Below, piece by piece: positions 28,113-33,923 of a DNA stretch of 33,923 bases. Position 1 is the first letter of the stretch. Each line of letters starts with the position of its first letter. The position numbers were made by a program, and so were the translations under genes. The notes under the pieces are model-generated. The model was not told where the DNA came from. It saw only the letters and a list, made by a program, of their open reading frames with translations, and searched no databases. Origin of the DNA: Syntrophaceae bacterium (lineage in GTDB: Bacteria; Desulfobacterota; Syntrophia; Syntrophales; UBA2185). The stretch lies in the NCBI GenBank assembly GCA_003142295.1, contig PLLV01000121.1, positions 1-33,923 on the forward strand, written 5' to 3'.

Positions 28113-28268
28113 AATTGATAGATAGTGGGAACATGGCGTTTGACGAAGTCTGCAAGGTCAAGTCCTCGCCGGAAACGCATCCCGCAAACGCCGCCTCATA
28201 AGTGCGTAAAGGGGCGCTGTAAAGGTTTTATCTTTGCCGGAAACATCACTCTTGCAATTAATAAGCTA

Positions 28269-29075
28269 ATGTTTAGGTTTTCAAAAAAAGGCCCTGTAGA
28301 ATATTTGGAGGCCACCGCACTTACGGCCTGCGATTTCCTGACCCATGCTTTTTGCACCCGGCGCGGCGGCATTAGTGAGGGCAATTTTGTCAACCTCAAT
28401 TTCAGTTCGACAGAGGGAGACAGCAAGGACAATGTCCGGACTAACTGGAGAAATCTCGCTGAAGCTTTCAATATTGATGTGGGGCGGTTTTTTGTGGTCA
28501 ATCAGGTTCATGGGGAAGAGATTCTCACTATTGATCGTCCTCTTGCAGAGCTTATTGTTCCTGAACCTTCTCAATTTGATGCTATCATAACCGATCAGCC
28601 GGGAGTTGCCATTGGCATGAAAACAGCGGATTGTGTGCCCATTTTTTTTGTAGACAAGGTCAAGCGAATCATTGCAGTCGCCCATGCGGGTTGGCGGGGA
28701 ACCTCTCTCTCGATTGCAGCAAAGGTTGTGGAGACCATCATTACAGGATTCGCCTGCCGTGCAGACGACATTATCGCTGCAATCGGCCCTGCTATCGGCC
28801 CCTGCTGCTATCAGGTGGATGAGCCGGTATTTAACGCCATGAGAGGACACAAAGGTCGGGAGTCTTTTTTTTCCTCCGGCCGGGAGAAGGGAAAATGGAT
28901 GCTTGATCTTTCTCTTGCCAACAAGATACAGATCATCGGCAAGGGTATCCCCGATAGAAATATATACACCGCAGGCTACTGCACTTCCTGCAATAGAGAT
29001 ATATTCTACTCCCACAGAGGCGAGGCAGGAAATACAGGAAGACAGCTCAACTTCATTATGCTCACGGTTTCATAA
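28269..29075 (+). CDS. pgeF: Peptidoglycan editing factor / polyphenol oxidase (YfiH/DUF152) family
   Basis: HAFCTRRGGISEGNFVNLNFS, VNQVHGEEI, AIGMKTADCVPIFF, IAVAHAGWRGT, AIGPAIGPCCYQVDEPV. The track start at 28125 includes non-conserved sequence. Confidence 0.9.
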   Translation: MFRFSKKGPVEYLEATALTACDFLTHAFCTRRGGISEGNFVNLNFSSTEGDSKDNVRTNWRNLAEAFNIDVGRFFVVNQVHGEEILTIDRPLAELIVPEPSQFDAIITDQPGVAIGMKTADCVPIFFVDKVKRIIAVAHAGWRGTSLSIAAKVVETIITGFACRADDIIAAIGPAIGPCCYQVDEPVFNAMRGHKGRESFFSSGREKGKWMLDLSLANKIQIIGKGIPDRNIYTAGYCTSCNRDIFYSHRGEAGNTGRQLNFIMLTVS

Positions 29076-29227
29076 AAAATTGGATTCATTACATTCAAGA
29101 GCTTCCTAAGTATTGGTTCAGGTAAGAGACTTGAACCGACAAACTAATTCCGGCTCTTGCGGCAGTTATTTGAGAAGAGTTCAAGGTCTTTTCGCTCCGG
29201 TCTCAAAAAATGCTATTTAAAAAGTGC

Positions 29228-29256
29228 TTGACATGGAGGAACGGGTGATATAAATT
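29228..29256 (+). promoter_or_regulatory. Candidate promoter upstream of rho
   Basis: GCTTGACAT at 29226-29234 (TTGACA 29228-29233) with AT-rich TATAAATT at 29249-29256; -10 register ambiguous (TATAAA, 15-nt spacer; TAAATT, 17-nt spacer). Confidence 0.4.
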
Positions 29257-29488
29257 ACGCAAAAATCATAGAAAGGCTGAAATAAAGTCCTTCCTTTTGG
29301 ATTGTCTCAAGAACCCAATTTAACAACTCATTACTAATCCAAGTTATTCTTTATATACTTCGTTGTATGTTAATTCTGCCATATCTTTCATATCTTTTGT
29401 TAATAAGTGTGGTTTGAACTGGGAGTCGGGAGCTTTGGTTATTATTTTTCAAAACTAATAGATAGAGGTGCGAACAAGAGAATTAATT

Positions 29489-30736
29489 ATGAATATCGAA
29501 GAAATTAAAAGATTGCCAATCAGTGAACTTACAAGCATGGCAAAAGATTTGAGTGTCGCCGGCGCGAGCGGTATGAGAAGACAGGATCTGATCTTTGCGA
29601 TATTGCAAACTCAAGCCGAGAAGAACGAGAGCATAACAGGGTCTGGGGTTCTGGAAATCCTTCCTGACAGCTTTGGCTTCCTCAGAGCAGTAGATTACAA
29701 TTATCTCCCGAGCCCTGATGACATCTACATCTCGCCATCGCAAATCCGGAGATTCAGCCTCCGGACCGGTGATACAGTATCAGGTGAGGTCAGGCCGCCG
29801 AAGGATGGTGAAAAATATTTCGCCCTCCTCAAGGTAGATACGGTCAATTTTGAAAGTCCCGAAGCTGCCAGAGATAAGATACTGTTTGACAATCTCACAC
29901 CCCTATACCCGGAGCAGAAGGTGAACCTTGAAGCTGATCCGGAAAATTTTTCGACAAGGATCATGGATCTTTTCACCCCCATCGGAAAAGGCCAGAGAGC
30001 GCTGATTGTTTCGCCGCCGCGGGCAGGAAAGACCGTGCTCCTTAAAGATATCGCCCACAGCATTTCAACAAACCACGAAGAAGTCATTCTAATGGTTCTT
30101 TTAATTGATGAGCGACCGGAAGAAGTTACCGACATGCAGCGCAGTGTAAATGGAGAAGTAATATCGTCAACATTTGACGAACCGGCCACACGGCATGTCC
30201 AGGTCGCAGAAATGGTGATTGAAAAGGCAAAGCGTCTCGTCGAACATAAAAAGGATGTGGTGATCCTTCTCGATAGCATCACCAGGCTCGCCAGGGCTTA
30301 TAACACTGTTGTTCCGCCAAGTGGTAAGGTCTTATCCGGCGGTGTTGATTCTAACGCCCTGCATAAACCGAAACGATTCTTCGGCGCTGCCAGAAATATA
30401 GAAAATGGCGGCAGTCTGACCATCATTTCCACGGCCCTCATCGATACGGGAAGCAGAATGGATGAAGTTATTTTTGAAGAATTCAAGGGTACGGGTAATA
30501 TGGAACTTCACCTGGACCGCAGGATTGCAGACAGAAGAGTATTCCCCGCCTTTGACCTCATTCGCTCCGGCACAAGAAAAGAGGAACTCCTGATACCCAA
30601 GAATAACCTTAATAAGATATGGATTTTGAGAAGGCTTCTGCAGGAAATGAACCCCGTAGAGGCAATGGAATTTATCGTCGACAAGATACGCAAGACGGAA
30701 ACTAACCAGGCCTTTTTAAATTCCATGAATCAGTAA
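29489..30736 (+). CDS. rho: Transcription termination factor Rho
   Basis: [80 protein letters not shown]. Confidence 0.97.
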   Translation: MNIEEIKRLPISELTSMAKDLSVAGASGMRRQDLIFAILQTQAEKNESITGSGVLEILPDSFGFLRAVDYNYLPSPDDIYISPSQIRRFSLRTGDTVSGEVRPPKDGEKYFALLKVDTVNFESPEAARDKILFDNLTPLYPEQKVNLEADPENFSTRIMDLFTPIGKGQRALIVSPPRAGKTVLLKDIAHSISTNHEEVILMVLLIDERPEEVTDMQRSVNGEVISSTFDEPATRHVQVAEMVIEKAKRLVEHKKDVVILLDSITRLARAYNTVVPPSGKVLSGGVDSNALHKPKRFFGAARNIENGGSLTIISTALIDTGSRMDEVIFEEFKGTGNMELHLDRRIADRRVFPAFDLIRSGTRKEELLIPKNNLNKIWILRRLLQEMNPVEAMEFIVDKIRKTETNQAFLNSMNQ

Positions 30737-30805
30737 GAACCATTGATTTTAGGGGGCGTGAATTCGCGCCCGTCAGCATGCTGCAGAGGAGGATAATAGC
30801 AAACG

Positions 30806-31021
30806 ATGAAGGAAGGTATTCACCCGGAATATGCGGAGACGACAATCACCTGTGCGTGCGGAAATGTGATTGAGACAAAGGCTACCAAGAAGGACATAAG
30901 AGTTGAGATATGTTCTCAGTGCCATCCCTTTATAACAGGTAAACAAAAAATTATGGATACGGCTGGTCGGGTGGAACGATTCAAAAAGAAATATGCCGCT
31001 GTTGAAGCGAAGAAAAAATAG
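30806..31021 (+). CDS. rpmE: 50S ribosomal protein L31 (zinc-binding type)
   Basis: [53 protein letters not shown]; Cys residues of the C+ form retained. Confidence 0.97.
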   Translation: MKEGIHPEYAETTITCACGNVIETKATKKDIRVEICSQCHPFITGKQKIMDTAGRVERFKKKYAAVEAKKK

Positions 31022-31246
31022 TGGTAAATCTGTCTGAATTTATGCGATTATCCGTTACGGATAGAAATTTGAGAGGAAAATATTCGACGTAATTACCCTT
31101 CCCCCGATGGGACATTTCCGCTGACCAGTCCATTGTTGCCCGTCAGTCCTTTGGCAGCGCGACTTCTGTATATTTCAATGTATTAGATTCGACCGCAAAA
31201 ATCTGGCCTTCTATCCCCAGCGCATTTTATTATGTGAAAAGAAATT

Positions 31247-32317
31247 ATGTTTAAAAGACTGAAAGATATTGAAACAAGATATGAAGACCTGGAAGGGTTG
31301 CTAAGTAATCCGGATGTGGTCAGCAAGCCCAGCGTCTACCAGAAATATGCCAAGGAGCATGCTGATTTTCAAGACCTTGTCGAAGCATACAGGGAGTATG
31401 AAAAAACGAACGCCCGCATCGAAGAAGACCAGACTCTCCTTCGTGGAAATGATGATGAGTTAAAAGAAATAGTCAAGGAAGAACTGCCGCAACTCAAGGA
31501 GAAATTGGAGATCCTGGAGAGTAAACTGAAACTTCTCCTCCTTCCCAAAGACCCGAACGATGACAAGAACGTTCTTCTCGAAATCAGGGCCGGAACCGGC
31601 GGTGATGAGGCGGGGCTCTTCGTGGGAGATCTCTTCCGCATGTACGCCCAGTATGCAGAAATGCGCAGATGGAAGGTGGAGGTTATAAACAGCAATCCGG
31701 CGGGCGGCATGGGTGGATTCAAGGAAATCATCGCCCTTATAGAAGGTAAGGGTGCATACAGCGTCTTGAAATACGAAAGCGGTGTACATCGCGTGCAGAG
31801 AGTTCCCGTCACAGAATCCCAGGGACGGATTCACACCTCCGCAGTTACTGTAGCTATCCTTCCCGAGGCAGAAGAGGTGGAGGTCAACATTGATCCCAAT
31901 GATCTGAGGATTGACGTCTATCGATCCACCGGCCACGGAGGACAGAGTGTCAATACGACGGATTCCGCCGTCAGGATCACCCATTTGCCCACAGGCCTTG
32001 TCGTCACCTGCCAGGATGAGAAATCGCAACACAAGAATAAGGCGAAAGCCTTAAAGGTGCTCAGGGCCAGGCTTCTGGATGCTATGGTGCAGAAGCAGAG
32101 CGCCGAAATTTCCGAATCAAGAAAAACCCAGGTGGGGAGCGGCGATCGGAGCGAACGTATCAGGACATATAATTTCCCCCAGGGGAGGGTTACGGATCAC
32201 CGAATCGGCCTGACGCTCTACAACCTGGAGTCACTTCTCGACGGCAACATTCACCCGATTATTGACGCCCTGGCGACACATTTTCAGTCAAAGGCTCTGC
32301 AAGATTCCATTAGCTAA
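31247..32317 (+). CDS. prfA: Peptide chain release factor 1
   Basis: [46 protein letters not shown] (GGQ); [23 protein letters not shown]. Confidence 0.97.
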   Translation: MFKRLKDIETRYEDLEGLLSNPDVVSKPSVYQKYAKEHADFQDLVEAYREYEKTNARIEEDQTLLRGNDDELKEIVKEELPQLKEKLEILESKLKLLLLPKDPNDDKNVLLEIRAGTGGDEAGLFVGDLFRMYAQYAEMRRWKVEVINSNPAGGMGGFKEIIALIEGKGAYSVLKYESGVHRVQRVPVTESQGRIHTSAVTVAILPEAEEVEVNIDPNDLRIDVYRSTGHGGQSVNTTDSAVRITHLPTGLVVTCQDEKSQHKNKAKALKVLRARLLDAMVQKQSAEISESRKTQVGSGDRSERIRTYNFPQGRVTDHRIGLTLYNLESLLDGNIHPIIDALATHFQSKALQDSIS

Positions 32318-32326
32318 TCCTGCCTC

Positions 32327-33226
32327 ATGTTGTTAATGGATGACCTTAACGTAATCAACGACATGAATATTTTGAATGCCCTGAACGAAGCGGTACATGT
32401 TCTTAAGAGTTGCGGTTGTGCGACCCCCGGGCTCAACGCAGAAGTGCTTCTGTCCGCTTGCTTGAAAAAGGATCGGACGCATTTTCATATCGATCGTGAA
32501 CAATCATTAACAGAAAATGAACTTCAAGAATTTCGGCGATGCATTGAACGGCGAAGGTCTGGAGAGCCGGTTGCTTATATCGTGGGGAAGAAGGAGTTCT
32601 GGTCGCTTCCTTTCGAAGTCAACAAACATGTGCTCGTGCCGCGGCCGGAAACAGAAATTCTTGTTGAAGAGGTGTTAAAGGTTTGTTCAGGCATGAAAAC
32701 AGGAAATCTAAGAATCCTTGAAATCGGCACGGGATGCGGGGCAATAAGCGTTTCGCTGGCATACGAGCTAAAGAACGCGCAAATCATAGCCACGGACATT
32801 TCACAGGAAGCAATTAAGGTAGCTTCGAGGAATTCACAATTCAATAATGTCGCAAATCAAATTTCTTTTCTATGGGGAAATTTATTTGAACCTGTGTCAG
32901 GAAAATTTGATATTATAGTTTCCAATCCGCCTTACATATCAAGAGAGGAATATGACCGATTACCCACAGAGGTTCGAGATTTTGAGCCGGAATCGGCGCT
33001 TCTTGCAGGCGCTGATGGAACTGCATTTCACAGGGAGATCATCAAGGCAGGGGGCATCTATCTAAAGCCGGGGGGCTGGACTTTCATGGAAATAGGGGCT
33101 GGACAAAAGGACCGTGTTGAATATATGTTGAATGAATCCAACCTTTATGACAATATTGCTTTCAGGGACGACTATGCCGGCATAGAACGAGTTGCTATCG
33201 CAAGGAGAGTGACGACCGGTGGATAA
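32327..33226 (+). CDS. prmC: Release factor glutamine methyltransferase
   Basis: [57 protein letters not shown] (NPPY); directly after prfA. Exact start uncertain. Confidence 0.95.
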   Translation: MLLMDDLNVINDMNILNALNEAVHVLKSCGCATPGLNAEVLLSACLKKDRTHFHIDREQSLTENELQEFRRCIERRRSGEPVAYIVGKKEFWSLPFEVNKHVLVPRPETEILVEEVLKVCSGMKTGNLRILEIGTGCGAISVSLAYELKNAQIIATDISQEAIKVASRNSQFNNVANQISFLWGNLFEPVSGKFDIIVSNPPYISREEYDRLPTEVRDFEPESALLAGADGTAFHREIIKAGGIYLKPGGWTFMEIGAGQKDRVEYMLNESNLYDNIAFRDDYAGIERVAIARRVTTGG

Positions 33227-33923
33227 GATTATTATAGTTGGCGGCGAGAAGCTCCGCGGCGATGTCCAGATCAGTGGGGCCAAGAATGCCTCTCTTCCCG
33301 TCATGGTTTCAGCGCTTTTGGCGCCGGGCTGGAGCACATTTCTCAACGTTCCCAATCTTGTTGACATCAAGACGATCAAGAAACTTCTCAGAAATTTAGG
33401 GGCCAAAATTGAGGGAGAAGGGACTGTAAGGATCAATACAGAAGGCATCAATAATTGTGAGGCCCCATATGATCTCGTCAAGACCATGAGGGCATCCGTC
33501 CTCGTCCTGGGACCGCTCGTAGCAAGATTGGGCATGGCAAGGGTCTCTCTTCCGGGGGGATGCGCCATAGGAGCAAGGCCGGTCAATCTTCATATAAAAG
33601 CCCTCCAGGATTTAGGTGCAGAAGTGGAACTGAAGGATGGCTACGTGGAGGCGAAAGCGCGAAGATTGAAGGGCGCCACTATTTACTTTGACATTCCTAC
33701 TGTAACAGGAACGGAAAATATCATGATGGCCGCCTGTCTTGCTGATGGAACTACTCTTCTGAAAAATGCTGCCAGGGAGCCTGAGGTCGTCAATTTGGCC
33801 GATGTCTTGAACGGCATGGGAGCGAAGATCACCGGAGCCGGCACAGACATAATCAGGATAGACGGTGTCGAGCAAATGCACCCCGTCGAAGCCGCCGTTA
33901 TTCCGGACCGGATCGAGGCAGGC
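33219..33923 (+). CDS. murA: UDP-N-acetylglucosamine 1-carboxyvinyltransferase, N-terminal part (3' truncated by window edge)
   Basis: GTG start; [62 protein letters not shown] with catalytic Cys. Open to the window end; 8-nt overlap with prmC. Confidence 0.95.
   Translation, partial: MDKIIIVGGEKLRGDVQISGAKNASLPVMVSALLAPGWSTFLNVPNLVDIKTIKKLLRNLGAKIEGEGTVRINTEGINNCEAPYDLVKTMRASVLVLGPLVARLGMARVSLPGGCAIGARPVNLHIKALQDLGAEVELKDGYVEAKARRLKGATIYFDIPTVTGTENIMMAACLADGTTLLKNAAREPEVVNLADVLNGMGAKITGAGTDIIRIDGVEQMHPVEAAVIPDRIEAG

Noticed and set aside
28125-28268. c-di-GMP (GEMM) riboswitch after the HD-GYP gene
   Set aside because: GCAAA/GCC fragments are present but the receptor half (GGUAGCGGGGUUACCGAUGG-like) is missing.
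28281-29015. 244-aa minus-strand ORF opposite pgeF
   Set aside because: Antisense of a gene with clear family motifs; no independent support.
29115-29220. tRNA-like GGTTCA...TGAACC stem in the pgeF-rho intergenic region
   Set aside because: No cloverleaf, acceptor stem or anticodon arm could be assembled around it.
31049-31063. TATCCG-TTA-CGGATA hairpin after rpmE as a terminator
   Set aside because: 6-bp stem with no following T-run; not sufficient to call a rho-independent terminator.
1-33923. CRISPR array, prophage, transposon, toxin-antitoxin or defence island
   Set aside because: No regularly spaced repeats, transposase/integrase motifs or recognisable defence genes; the AAA ATPase at 26497 stands alone without a nuclease or effector partner.

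Overview
Bacterial chromosomal window that looks like a Deltaproteobacteria/Syntrophales-type anaerobe (inference from gene content only). Left end: 3' end of a Hox-type [NiFe] hydrogenase operon (NuoG-like C-terminus, hoxY, hoxH), a strong rho-independent terminator, then a hydrogenase maturation protease. Next: a D,D-carboxypeptidase; a GAF protein with gap and an NtrC-type regulator whose 3' end overlaps a convergent histidine kinase; a diacylglycerol-kinase-like gene and a DUF2600/YtpB terpene-synthase homologue; an HI0933-family flavoprotein; a K/E-rich hypothetical protein; a minus-strand glycine-cleavage/lipoylation cluster (gcvT-gcvH-gcvPA-gcvPB-small membrane protein-lipA-lpd) with a peptide deformylase upstream. 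The plus-strand right half has a HemW-like radical SAM gene, selA-rluD, an AAA ATPase, an HD-GYP gene, pgeF and rho-rpmE-prfA-prmC-murA. Most of this is ordinary core metabolism. I saw no CRISPR array, prophage, transposase, rRNA or convincing tRNA. The best second-look items are the small Cys-rich minus-strand locus at 13920-14258, which has an in-frame TGA with a possible bSECIS-like hairpin (speculative); the YtpB-like terpene synthase; the structured leader of the gcv operon; the K/E-rich polypurine gene; and an inverted-repeat-bounded intergenic element at 28133-28201.
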